Shown here piece after piece: positions 49,192 to 58,008 of a stretch of DNA of 64,000 nt. The DNA comes from Pseudorhodoferax soli (GTDB taxonomy: Bacteria; Pseudomonadota; Gammaproteobacteria; Burkholderiales; Burkholderiaceae_C). The notes under the pieces were generated by a model that worked only from the letters and a program-made list of their open reading frames with translations, was not told the origin of the DNA and searched no databases. The DNA is taken from NCBI RefSeq assembly GCF_003337555.1, contig NZ_QPJK01000003.1, forward strand, positions 54,115-118,114, written 5' to 3'. Each line of letters begins with the position of its first letter. Position 1 is the stretch's first letter. The position numbers and the translations under genes were made by a program.

Positions 49192-51723
49192 TCAGTCGGG
49201 GAAGCCTTCGCTGCGCGGGTCCATGGCGCGGCGCAGCGCCTCGCCGCTCACGGGCTTGACCACGTAGGCGTCGAAACCGGCCTGGCGCGCTGCCTCCAGC
49301 GCGCGCGGGCGGCCATAGCCGGAGATGGCCACGAGCCGGCCCGGGTAGCCGGCCGCGCGCGCACGCCGCGCCAGCGTGAGCCCGTCCATGCCCGGCATGC
49401 CGATGTCGACCACGGCCGCATCGGGCCACTCGGCCAGCAGCAGGGCCAGGCCGGCCGCGCCGTCGCCGGCGCTCAGCACGGTGTGGCCGGCGTGCGCGAG
49501 CAGGGCGCCGGTGGCCTCGCGCAGGTCGGCATGGTCGTCCACCAGCAGCACGCGGCGCGGCGCGGTGTCGCGGGGCGCGGCGCTGGCCTGGTCGCCGGGC
49601 TGGCGGCGCACGGGGGCGGTACCGCCGTCGGCAGCGTGGGCCGAATCGAGCAGCCGGTCCAGCAGTTCGGTGAGCCGCTGCGTCTGGCGCTGCACGATGG
49701 CCACGGCGCGGCGTGCCAGCTGCGGCCCGCCGGCGCCGCTGTGCAGCACCTCGGCCGCGCCCGCGATGGCGCCGAGCGGGTTGCGCAGTTCGTGGCCCAG
49801 CATGAGCAGGAACTCGTCCTTGGCGCGGCTCTCGGCCTGGGCTTCGCGCCGCGCGGCGTGCTCGTGCACGGCCACGCGCCGGTGCCGGCGCTCGGCGCGC
49901 TTGAGGCCCGTGGCGTCCACGGCCATGCCAACCATCTGCAGCGGCCGGCCGTCGTCCAGGTACAGGCAGGCCAGCCGCAGCGAGAGCCAGCGCCCCGTGC
50001 TGCCCGCCACGCGGAAGTCCAGCTGCACGCGCGGGCGCCGGCGCGCCAGCGCCGCGGCCAGCTGGGCCCGCAGGGCCGGCCGGTCCTCGGGCGCCACCGC
50101 GGCCAGCCAGTCGCGCAGCCGGCCGTGCAGGGGCATCGGCGCCAGGCCCAGCAGGCGCGACATGCCGGCGCTGCAGAGCAGCTCGTCGGCGCGGAAGCGG
50201 AACTCCAGCACGCCGGCCTGGCCGGCGTCCTGCGCAAGCTCGACCAGCGCCTGCTTGGCCTGGAGCGCCCGGTGCGCGCGCTCCAGGTCGGCCAGTGCGG
50301 TCTTCAGCGGCGTGACGTCCATGACCGCGCTGAGCGCGCCGCGCGCCCGGCCGTCGGCATCGTGCAGCGGCACGGCGCTGGCCACCACGTGCAGCACCGG
50401 CTGGCCGGCGCGGCGCAGTTCCAGTTCGGTGGCCGGCACCGGCTGGCCTGTGCGGCAGGCCCGCTGCAGCGGCTGCTGGCCCGGCTCCAGCCGGCGGCCG
50501 GTCTGGAACACCCCGAGGCTGCCGGCCGGCGGCGCGGCCGCGCCCAGCAGCGCGTCCATCGCCGGATTGCACTGCACCGAGGCGCAGGCCGCATCGCGCG
50601 CGAAGGCCAGGCCGATCGGGCTGCCGTGGAACAAGGCCTCGAACTCGTCGGCGCGGCGCTGCAGCTGGTCGGCCGCGGCGCGGTCGGCACGGCGCGCCGC
50701 GGCCAGCGCCTCGGCCAGCAGCGCGATCTCGCGCATGGGCAGCGGCCCCGGCCGCGGCGCCTGGCCACGGGCCGCCAGGGCACCCAGCGGCCGCGTGACC
50801 TGCAGCGCGAGCAGCAGCGCCAGCGAGACGCCCAGCAGCAGGCTGGCGCCCGTGGTGGCCACCGTCTGCAGCATGCGCTCGCGCTCGGCCTGCTCCAGCG
50901 GTTCGGCCAGGGCCGCCGAGGTGGCGAACCAGTCGGCCTCGCGCAGCGCCCGTGCCGCCACCAGCGCGGCCCGGCCATCGGCCAGCGGCAGCCGCTGCAT
51001 GCCTGCGGGCGGCCGCTCTTGCGGTGGCAATGCCTGCGGTGCCGCGCCGGCGATGGGCTCGCCTGCGCGCGTCAGCAGGCCGGGCAGGGCCACCTCGGCC
51101 GGCGCGGCCGCCACCAGCGCTGGCCAGAAGCGCGGCTCGAAGCGCACGCCCAGCCACTGGCGCAGCTGGCCGCCCTCGTACAGCGGCAGCGCCAGCAGCA
51201 CCTGGCCGGAGGGCGTGCGCGCCACCAGCCGCGCGGGGCCGCCGCCGGCCGCGGCGCGGCGCAGCAGGGCGGGCAGGGGCGCGGCCGCGGCCGCACTGGC
51301 CATGTCGGCCGTGTCGGCCAGCACGTTGCCCTGCTCGTCGGCCAGGAACACGCTGGCCCAGGCCGGCTGCATGCGCTGGCGCGCGCGCAGCAGCGGCACG
51401 CGCGGCGCGCCTTCGCGCAGTGCCAGCGCGTCGGCCAGGGCGGCCAGCGCATCGAAGGAGGCGCGCAGTTCGCGGTCGGCATGCTGCGCCAGCGCCTGTG
51501 CGCCGGCCTGCAGGCCGGCATCCATGCGCGCGCGGGTCTGCGCCGCCTCGCTGCCCACGCGCCAGACCAGCACCAGCGCGATGGGCACGCTGGTCAGCAG
51601 GATCACGGCCACGAAGTAGCTGCGCAGACTGGGCGCGGGCCAGCGCGGCACGAGCCCCCGCAGCCGCGCGCGAGGCCGCGCTGCGGGGCCGTGCGGCGCT
51701 GCCGGAGAACGGACGGCGCTCAT
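49192..51723 (-). CDS. Membrane hybrid kinase-like protein: PAS-PAS-HisKA-receiver, no ATPase domain
   Basis: 843 residues from ATG 51723. Order: transmembrane helix (about 35-53), periplasmic sensor with DRELRASFDALAALAD and a cache-like body, second helix (GASLLLGVSLALLLALQV), PAS (ADEFEALFHGSPIGLAFARD), PAS (with LLGLAPMPLHGRL), HisKA with GHELRNPLGAIAGAAEVL (histidine near 643), then directly a receiver domain (VLLVDDHADLREATGALL, VVDIGMPGMDGL aspartate near 769, VVKPVSG). The HATPase domain expected between HisKA and receiver is absent: only about 30 residues separate them. The protein may receive phosphate from another kinase, for example the large CheB-CheR hybrid encoded next door (inference). 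Confidence 0.88.
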   Translation of the reverse strand: MSAVRSPAAPHGPAARPRARLRGLVPRWPAPSLRSYFVAVILLTSVPIALVLVWRVGSEAAQTRARMDAGLQAGAQALAQHADRELRASFDALAALADALALREGAPRVPLLRARQRMQPAWASVFLADEQGNVLADTADMASAAAAAPLPALLRRAAAGGGPARLVARTPSGQVLLALPLYEGGQLRQWLGVRFEPRFWPALVAAAPAEVALPGLLTRAGEPIAGAAPQALPPQERPPAGMQRLPLADGRAALVAARALREADWFATSAALAEPLEQAERERMLQTVATTGASLLLGVSLALLLALQVTRPLGALAARGQAPRPGPLPMREIALLAEALAAARRADRAAADQLQRRADEFEALFHGSPIGLAFARDAACASVQCNPAMDALLGAAAPPAGSLGVFQTGRRLEPGQQPLQRACRTGQPVPATELELRRAGQPVLHVVASAVPLHDADGRARGALSAVMDVTPLKTALADLERAHRALQAKQALVELAQDAGQAGVLEFRFRADELLCSAGMSRLLGLAPMPLHGRLRDWLAAVAPEDRPALRAQLAAALARRRPRVQLDFRVAGSTGRWLSLRLACLYLDDGRPLQMVGMAVDATGLKRAERRHRRVAVHEHAARREAQAESRAKDEFLLMLGHELRNPLGAIAGAAEVLHSGAGGPQLARRAVAIVQRQTQRLTELLDRLLDSAHAADGGTAPVRRQPGDQASAAPRDTAPRRVLLVDDHADLREATGALLAHAGHTVLSAGDGAAGLALLLAEWPDAAVVDIGMPGMDGLTLARRARAAGYPGRLVAISGYGRPRALEAARQAGFDAYVVKPVSGEALRRAMDPRSEGFPD

Positions 51724-51746
51724 GCGCGCCAGCCCGGGTGCGTTGC

Positions 51747-51761
51747 CGGCATGCCGCTTGC
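51747..51761 (+). promoter_or_regulatory. Possible sigma-54-type promoter before PRC-barrel gene
   Basis: CGGCATGCCGCTTGC agrees with the consensus at 9 of 11 positions with correct GG-N10-GC spacing, and its GGCATGCCGCTTGC core is identical to the arms of the inverted repeat at 61084-61123. The expected start (about 51773) is at the ATG itself, so the message would be nearly leaderless. This makes it weaker than the other sites. Confidence 0.35.
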
Positions 51762-51773
51762 CGGGGCGGCGGC

Positions 51774-52073
51774 ATGGAACCCGCCCCGCCCGCACCGACC
51801 CGGCCCCCGGCCGGCCTGCCCGACCTGCCGGACCTGCGCAGTGCCGATGCCTTGCTCGGCTGGCCAGTGGTGGACAGCCGAGGCGGCCTGCTGGGCACGG
51901 TGCAGCAGCTGGTGTGCGACCTGCGCACGGGCCGCATCGCCTATGCCGTGGTCGCCAGCGGCGGCTTCGTGGGGCAGGGCGAGGCCCGTTTCGCGCTGGA
52001 CTGGGAAGGCCTGGAAGCGGCCGATGCGCCGCAGTGCTTCATCTGGCGCGGCGCGGTGCCGCAGCCGCATTGA
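51774..52073 (+). CDS. PRC-barrel domain protein
   Basis: The protein has 99 residues. After a proline-rich start it has LRSADALLGWPVVDSRGGLLGTVQQLVCDLRTGRIAYAVVASGGFVGQGEARFALDWEGLE, the beta-barrel pattern of PRC domains (as in RimM and photosynthetic reaction centre H). Small stand-alone PRC proteins are of unknown function. It is flanked by signalling genes on the other strand and reads divergently from the HisKA-receiver protein. Confidence 0.8.
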   Translation: MEPAPPAPTRPPAGLPDLPDLRSADALLGWPVVDSRGGLLGTVQQLVCDLRTGRIAYAVVASGGFVGQGEARFALDWEGLEAADAPQCFIWRGAVPQPH

Positions 52074-52099
52074 ACCGGGGGAACGCCGCATGGTGGGTC

Positions 52100-53137
52100 T
52101 CAGCCAGGCCTGCCGTTGCCGGACGCTTCGCGCTCGATGAGTTGCATCAGGCCATCGGCCTGGTGCCGCGCCGCATGCGCCTCGTGGCCGGCCAGCAGCG
52201 CCGCCTCTGCGTTGCCGCGCGCGCGTTCCAGCGCCTCGATTTCGCGCTGCAATGCCGCGCGCTCGCGCAGCGCGCGCACGGCGCTGCGCAGCACGTGCTC
52301 GGATTCGGTGTACTGGGCGCGCGCCAGCGTGTTGAGCGAGAACACGTGACCGGTGTGGCAGGCGTAGCGCGGCGGCTGGCTGCCGCGCACCTGCCACAGC
52401 GTGCCACCGCAGTCCGGGCAGGTCTGCATGGTGGGCTCGGTATGGGCGCTGAGAAAAGCCATGGTGTCCCGTCCTTCGCTGGCGGCCTGCTCGCGGCGGA
52501 TACGGGCCAGCGCCGCCTCGGGCCAGTGCAGCGGCGGCGGTGGCTGCGCCACGGTGCGGGCCAGCAGCTGGCCGATGGATTCGGGCGGCAGGCAGTGGTC
52601 GACGGCCACGTTGTCCAGCGCCGACATCGGCATCTCGCGGGCCTCGGCCGTGCCCGGGTCCTGGACGATGGCCAGGCCGCCGCACAGCTTGATGTCCTGC
52701 AGGCCGGCCGTGCCGTCGTCGAGCAGCCCGCTCAGCACCACGCCGATCGCCCGCGGGCCGTGCGCGATCGCGCAGGTGCGCAGCAGCGGGTCGATCGCCG
52801 GCCGCGTGTGGTTGATCTTGGGTCCGTGCGAGAGCTGCAGGTGGCGCGGCCCGGCCAGCAGGTGGGCGTCGGGCGGGGCCACGTAGACCACGCCGGGCCG
52901 CAGCGGCTCGCGGTCGCTGGCATCGCGCGCCGGCAGCACGCCACACCGGGCCAGGCGCTGCGCCAGCCCGCTGCGGTACGGGCCGATGTGCTGGACCACC
53001 AGCACGGACGCAGGAAAATCCTGCGGCAACTGCGCGATCAGCGCGCCCAGTGGGGCGAAGCCGCCGGTCGAGGCGCCGATCGCCACCACCCAGCCGGTTT
53101 CCCTGTCATCTGCCGTGCCGCTCGGGCTGGACTCCAT
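52100..53137 (-). CDS. Stand-alone CheB-type methylesterase with zinc-ribbon C-terminus
   Basis: 345 residues from ATG 53137 (AAGGAG seven bases upstream; ATG 53143 is too close to that site). CheB methylesterase domain: VVAIGASTGGFAPL (catalytic serine), VLVVQHIG (histidine), VVLSGLLDDGTAGLQDIKLCGG (aspartate). There is no receiver domain. The C-terminal third has CPDCGGTLWQVRG ... YACHTGHVFS, a zinc-ribbon-like motif, then a helical region. CheB removes methyl groups from glutamate in chemoreceptors, but no chemoreceptor or CheA gene is nearby. A near-perfect sigma-54 promoter stands 35 bases upstream. Confidence 0.9.
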   Translation of the reverse strand: MESSPSGTADDRETGWVVAIGASTGGFAPLGALIAQLPQDFPASVLVVQHIGPYRSGLAQRLARCGVLPARDASDREPLRPGVVYVAPPDAHLLAGPRHLQLSHGPKINHTRPAIDPLLRTCAIAHGPRAIGVVLSGLLDDGTAGLQDIKLCGGLAIVQDPGTAEAREMPMSALDNVAVDHCLPPESIGQLLARTVAQPPPPLHWPEAALARIRREQAASEGRDTMAFLSAHTEPTMQTCPDCGGTLWQVRGSQPPRYACHTGHVFSLNTLARAQYTESEHVLRSAVRALRERAALQREIEALERARGNAEAALLAGHEAHAARHQADGLMQLIEREASGNGRPG

Positions 53138-53171
53138 GCGCATGCTCCTTCACACCGATCGCCCAGGATGG

Positions 53172-53186
53172 GCAATCGGCGTGCCG
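53172..53186 (-). promoter_or_regulatory. Sigma-54-type promoter of cheB
   Basis: The minus strand reads CGGCACGCCGATTGC, matching TGGCACG-N4-TTGC at 10 of 11 fixed positions. -24 GG is at 53185-53184 and -12 GC at 53173-53172. The expected start near 53160 gives a 23-base leader containing AAGGAG, which is an excellent geometry. Confidence 0.7.
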
Positions 53187-53204
53187 GGCCGCGCGTGCGC
53201 GCGC

Positions 53205-56200
53205 TCAGGCCCGGCGGGCGGACCGGAGCTGGTCGAGCAGGGCCAGCAGCTCGGCCACGTCCACGGGCTTGACGAGGTGGCCGTCGAAGCCGGCCTCGCG
53301 CGCCGCCTGGCGGTCGTTCTCCTGGCCCCAGCCCGTCGCGGCGACCAGCACCGCCTGCCTGCCCCAGTCGCTCTCGCGCATGCGGCGCGCCACCTCGTAG
53401 CCGCTGAGGTCGGGCAGGCCGATGTCCAGCACCACCGCATGCGGCCGCAGTTCCGCGGCCAGCGCCAGCGCTTCGCTGCCGGTGGCGGCCGTGGTCACGC
53501 TGCGCCCGTTCATCTCCATGGCCATGGCCAGGCTCCAGGCGGCGTCCTCGTTGTCGTCGACCAGCAGCACCTGCTGCAGGCCTGCGGCTGCGGGCTCCGG
53601 CGGGGCCGCCTGGCGCAAGGCCTGCTCCGGCGTCATGTCCTGCGGCAGCGGCAGGCGCACGGTGAACCGGCAACCCAGGCCGCGGCCGGCGCTCTCGCCC
53701 TGCACGGCGCCGCCATGCAGCGCGACGATGCTGCGCACCAGCGCCAGGCCGATGCCCAGGCCGTGGCCGGTGCGCTCGCCGATGGCCCCGCCCTGCGCGA
53801 ACATCTCGAACAGCGCATCGATCTCCTGCGCCTCCAGGCCGATGCCGTTGTCCGAGACGCAGATGGCCAACTGTTCGCTGGACTCGCGCCGCGCCTCGAG
53901 CCCGATGCGGCCGCCGTCGGGCGTGTACTTGGCCGCGTTGGTGAGCAGGTTGGACAGCACCTGGCTCATGCGCAGCGGATCGGCGTCCAGCACCACGGGC
54001 TCGGACGGCAGTTCCACGGCGAGGCTGTGCCGGCCCGCGTCGATGGCCGGGCGTGCCGTCTCGAGCGCGCTGCGCACCACGTCTTCCAGCAAGACCGGCA
54101 CGCGGCGCAGGCCGAGCCGGCCCAGCTGCAGGCGCGAGACGTCGAGCAGGTCGTCCAGCAAGTTCTTCACCACCAGCGACTGGCGGTCGACGATACCGGC
54201 CGCGCGCTGGCGCGTGGCCGGCTCGGCCTGCTCGGCCAGCAGCAGCTTGGCCGCGCCGCTGATCGAGGCCAGCGGGTTGCGCAGCTCGTGCGAGAGCACG
54301 GCCAGGAAATGGCCCTTGGCGCTGTCGGCCGCCTCCAGCGTGGCACGCGCGGCCTCTTTCTCCTGCAGCGCCGCCGCCATCTCGGCCTGGCTGCGCTCGA
54401 TCTCTTCCTGCGCGCGCCGCGTGGCGCTCTGGTCGCGCATGACCTTCACGAAGCCCACCACCTTGCCGCTGGGGCCGTGCATGGGCATCAGCACGCCGCT
54501 GGCCCAGAAGATGCTGCCGTCCTGGCGGCGGTGCAGCCGGTCGTCCAGCGCGCGGCCGTCGCGCAGCGCGGCCTGCACCTCGCGCTGCGGCGCGCCGGCG
54601 GCCTGGTCTTCCTCGGTGAACAGCATGTCCAGCGGCCGGCCGACCGCGTCGGCCTCCTGGTAGCCCAGCAGCCGCTGGGCGCCGGTGTTCCAGCCGGTGA
54701 TGCGGCGCTCCAGGTCGGTGGAGAAGATCGCGAACTCGGTGGCGTTCTCCAGCACCAGGCGCAGCCGCTCCTCGCTGTTGCGCAGCGCGTCCTCGGCATG
54801 CTTGCGCTCGCTGATGTCGGTGCTGACGACCAGCACCGTGCCGGGCAGGCCCTGGGCGTCGGTCAACAGGCTCACGCTGTTGAAGGTCCACTTGAGGCTG
54901 CCGTCCTTGCACAGGCTGCGCTTTTCCAGCTGGAAGGCCTCGCCCTGCGGCAGCCGGGCGAACAGCTCGGCCGAGCGCGGGCGGTCGTCGGGTGCCACGA
55001 GGTCGAGCACGTTGCGGCCCAGCAGCTCCTTCTCGTCGTAGCCCAGCATCGCGCAGTAGCTGCGGTTGACGAAGCTGATGCGGCCCTCCAGCGTGGCCTG
55101 CACCAGGCCCACGGTGGCCTGCTCGGCGATGGCGCTGAAGCGCTCCTCGGACTGGCGCAGCGCCTCCTGGCCGCGCTTGCGCTCGGTGATGTCGACAAAG
55201 GTCAGCACCACCCCGCCGATGTGGTCGTCCAGCGTGCGGTAGGGCAGCATGCGCACGAGGAAGCGGTTGCCGCCTTCCTCGTCCACCTCGTGCTCGATCG
55301 GCGCCAGCCGCTCCAGCACGCGCGCGGCGTCGCTGCCCAGGCGGGGGTAGTCCAGGTGCGAGGTCAGGTCCGACAGCGGCCGGCCGACATCGGTCGGGAT
55401 CAGGTTGAACAGCGCCACGGCAGAGGGCGTGAAGCGCGTGATGCGCAGCTCGCGGTCCAGGAACACGGTGGCGATGGCCGTCGCGTCCATCAGGTTGTGC
55501 ATGTCGCTGTTGGCATGCCCGAGTTCGTCGACCTTGCTCTTGAGTTCCTGGTTGACGGTGGTCAGTTCCTCGTTGATGGACTGCAGCTCCTCGCGGCTGG
55601 TTTCCAGCTCCTCGGTGGCCGAGCGCAGCTCCTCGTTCATGGCCTGCAGCTCCTCGTTGCTGGCCTTGAGCTCCTCGGTCGACGCCTCGTACTGCTCCAC
55701 CGTGTCGCGCAGGTGCGACTTGAGCCGCTCCAGCTCGCGGTCCAGGTGGTGCACGGCGCTGTCGTTGCTGGCCGGCGGCGCGGCCACGGCCTGGCCCGCG
55801 TCCTGCGCGCCCTCGGGGACGCTGCGGAACAGCACCAGCAGGAAACCCGGCGCCACATCGGGCAGCGGCGTGACCTGCACGGCTACGCGCTCCGCCCCGT
55901 CGCCGCCCAGGTCCACCTCCAGCACCGGCAGGTCGACGCTGCTGGCGTTCTGCGCCGCGCGGAACAGCGCCGCGCGCAGCTCGATGCGCAGGGCCGGGTG
56001 CACCACGCGCAGCAGGTTGCGGCTGGGTTCGCCGCCGCCGTGCTGCAGGTAGCGCCCGGCGCTGGGCGACAGGTGCAGGATCTCGTGCTCGGCATCGACC
56101 AGCAGCGACGGCGGCGCCACGTGCTCGAGCAGGCGGAAATGCGCCTCGGCCCAGGAGGAGACGCGCCCGCCCAGGTCGGGCATGGTGGGCGGCAGGGTGC

Positions 56201-57845
56201 CGGTGCGCAGCGGGTTGCGCGCCGCGCCGGAGACCACCGGGCCCGTGCGCGCCGCGTTCTGCGCCTCCAGCGCCAGCGCCAGCGTGCCGGGGCCGGCCCG
56301 CAGGGGCATGCCGATGCGCGGCGTGGAGCGCTGCATGTAGAGCCGGTGCTTCTTGTCCACCACCGAGAACAGCGCGCTGCCGTCCTCCACCGATTCGGAG
56401 GCGCCCAGGAACAGCATGCCGGCCGGCAGCAGCGCGAAGTGGAAGGTCTCGAAGACCCGCGTCTGCGCCTCGCGGCCCAGGTAGATCAGCAGGTTGCGGC
56501 AGGTGATCAGGTCGAGCTTGGAGAAGGGCGAGTCCTTGAGCACGTCGTGCACGGCGAACAGCACCATCTCGCGCACCTCGCGGCGCACGCGGTAGCCCCG
56601 GTGCTCCTTGACGAAGAAGCGGCGCAACCGTTCCTCGGACACATCGGCCTCGATGGTCGCGGGGTAGACGCCTTCGCGCGCCACGCGGATGGCCTCGTCG
56701 TCCAGGTCGGTCGCGAAGATCTGGATCGGCGGCGGCACCTCCAGCGCACGCGCGTGCTCGCTGAGCAGCATGGCGATGGAGTAGGCCTCCTCGCCGGTGG
56801 CGCAGGCGCTGACCCACACGCGCACCGGGTCGGCCGCGCTCTTGCCCCGGAACAGCGAGGCCACATGCGCCTGCAGCGCCGTGAAGCAGTCGCCGTCGCG
56901 GAAGAAGTTGGTCACGCTGATGAGCAGGTCCTGCAGCAGCGCGCCGGCCTCGCCCGGGCGCGTGCGCAGGCAGGCCAGGTAGTCGGGCAGCTCGGCGACG
57001 CCGTTGACCTGCATGCGCCGGCCGATGCGGCGCAGGATGGTGGCGCGCTTGTAGTAGGAGAAGTCGCGCCCGGTGCGCATGCGCAGGAAGCCCAGCACCT
57101 CGCGCAGCGTGCTTTCGTCTGCGGCCGGGCTGCGGCCGGGCTGGGCGATCTGCGGGCCGGCTTCGGGCGGCAGGCGCAGCGCGTACTCGTTGCGGTGGTA
57201 TTGGACGATGCGCGGCGCGATCTCGGCGATCGGCAGCACCCAGTCGACCATGCCCGTGTTCACCGCCGTGCGCGGCATGCCGCTCACCTCGGCCTCGTCG
57301 GGCTCCTGGGCGATGGTGAGGCCGCCGCGCTCCTTGATGCGCTTGATGCCGATGGCGCCATCGCCGTCGCCGCCGGACAGCACCACGGCCGTGGCGTGCG
57401 GGCCGTGGCTCTCGGCCAGCGCGCGGAAGAAGGTGTCCACCACCACATGGCGCTGGCGCTCGGCTGGCAGGTCCAGCAGCTGCAGCTGGTTGTCCACCGT
57501 GCGCATGGCCTTGCGCGGCGGGATCACGTAGACGGTCTCGGCCTGCATGCGCACGGTCTCGCGCACCTGCACCACGGGCATGCGGGTGGACTTCTGCAGC
57601 ATGCCGGCCAGTTCGCTCTCGTGGTCGGGCGACAGGTGCACGACCACGACGAAGGCCAGCCCGCTGCCCGGGGGCGTGTGCTGCAGCAGCTGGTGCAGGG
57701 CGCCGATGCTGCCGGCCGAGCCGCCGATGGCCACCACCGGCAGCATGTGGTAGCCGTGCGTGGGGATGGCGTCGTCCTGCCGCTCTGCCATTTCCAGTTC
57801 GGGCAGGTCGGGATCGATCTCGTCTTCGGGTCTCTGGTCGGTCAT
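53205..57845 (-). CDS. CheB-CheR-PAS-histidine kinase-receiver giant signalling protein
   Basis: 1546 residues, all in one frame. Order: CheB methylesterase (VVAIGGSAGSIGAL, VVVVHLSPDH, VVLSGGDGDGAIGIKRI), CheR methyltransferase (LADYLACLRTRPGE, SAM-binding VWVSACATGEEAYSIAMLL near 347, FDLITCRNLLIYL-type motif), a coiled coil of repeated S/NEELQ-type heptads at about 700-760, several PAS domains, HisKA with LSHELRNPLASISGAAKLL near 1187, HATPase (NLLTNAAKYTPDGG, VSDNGIGL, GHGLGIGLALVRSIVALHGG) and a C-terminal receiver (VLDIGLPDLSGYE near 1472, LVKPVDVAEL). Such CheB/CheR kinases are probably cytoplasmic signal integrators. Every catalytic motif I can check is intact, unlike in the two neighbouring kinase-like proteins. 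Confidence 0.93.
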   Translation of the reverse strand: MTDQRPEDEIDPDLPELEMAERQDDAIPTHGYHMLPVVAIGGSAGSIGALHQLLQHTPPGSGLAFVVVVHLSPDHESELAGMLQKSTRMPVVQVRETVRMQAETVYVIPPRKAMRTVDNQLQLLDLPAERQRHVVVDTFFRALAESHGPHATAVVLSGGDGDGAIGIKRIKERGGLTIAQEPDEAEVSGMPRTAVNTGMVDWVLPIAEIAPRIVQYHRNEYALRLPPEAGPQIAQPGRSPAADESTLREVLGFLRMRTGRDFSYYKRATILRRIGRRMQVNGVAELPDYLACLRTRPGEAGALLQDLLISVTNFFRDGDCFTALQAHVASLFRGKSAADPVRVWVSACATGEEAYSIAMLLSEHARALEVPPPIQIFATDLDDEAIRVAREGVYPATIEADVSEERLRRFFVKEHRGYRVRREVREMVLFAVHDVLKDSPFSKLDLITCRNLLIYLGREAQTRVFETFHFALLPAGMLFLGASESVEDGSALFSVVDKKHRLYMQRSTPRIGMPLRAGPGTLALALEAQNAARTGPVVSGAARNPLRTGTLPPTMPDLGGRVSSWAEAHFRLLEHVAPPSLLVDAEHEILHLSPSAGRYLQHGGGEPSRNLLRVVHPALRIELRAALFRAAQNASSVDLPVLEVDLGGDGAERVAVQVTPLPDVAPGFLLVLFRSVPEGAQDAGQAVAAPPASNDSAVHHLDRELERLKSHLRDTVEQYEASTEELKASNEELQAMNEELRSATEELETSREELQSINEELTTVNQELKSKVDELGHANSDMHNLMDATAIATVFLDRELRITRFTPSAVALFNLIPTDVGRPLSDLTSHLDYPRLGSDAARVLERLAPIEHEVDEEGGNRFLVRMLPYRTLDDHIGGVVLTFVDITERKRGQEALRQSEERFSAIAEQATVGLVQATLEGRISFVNRSYCAMLGYDEKELLGRNVLDLVAPDDRPRSAELFARLPQGEAFQLEKRSLCKDGSLKWTFNSVSLLTDAQGLPGTVLVVSTDISERKHAEDALRNSEERLRLVLENATEFAIFSTDLERRITGWNTGAQRLLGYQEADAVGRPLDMLFTEEDQAAGAPQREVQAALRDGRALDDRLHRRQDGSIFWASGVLMPMHGPSGKVVGFVKVMRDQSATRRAQEEIERSQAEMAAALQEKEAARATLEAADSAKGHFLAVLSHELRNPLASISGAAKLLLAEQAEPATRQRAAGIVDRQSLVVKNLLDDLLDVSRLQLGRLGLRRVPVLLEDVVRSALETARPAIDAGRHSLAVELPSEPVVLDADPLRMSQVLSNLLTNAAKYTPDGGRIGLEARRESSEQLAICVSDNGIGLEAQEIDALFEMFAQGGAIGERTGHGLGIGLALVRSIVALHGGAVQGESAGRGLGCRFTVRLPLPQDMTPEQALRQAAPPEPAAAGLQQVLLVDDNEDAAWSLAMAMEMNGRSVTTAATGSEALALAAELRPHAVVLDIGLPDLSGYEVARRMRESDWGRQAVLVAATGWGQENDRQAAREAGFDGHLVKPVDVAELLALLDQLRSARRA

Positions 57846-57895
57846 GGCGTGGGGGAGGGGACGGCCGTGCGCGCGACGGGCCAACCGGCAGTGGT

Positions 57896-57910
57896 GCAAG
57901 TTCGGGGCCG
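57896..57910 (-). promoter_or_regulatory. Possible sigma-54-type promoter of the CheB-CheR kinase
   Basis: The minus strand reads CGGCCCCGAACTTGC: correct GG-N10-GC spacing, 8 of 11 positions match. The expected start near 57884 gives a 39-base leader. This is the weakest of the minus-strand sites. Confidence 0.35.
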
Positions 57911-58008
57911 CGTGTGGCGGATTTCGGCGTGTCGGCCATGCGGGGTCGGCGCGCATCGTACCCGTCCTACATCCCATTCGGCCGCAATGCCACCACAATC
58001 CTCGCAGG

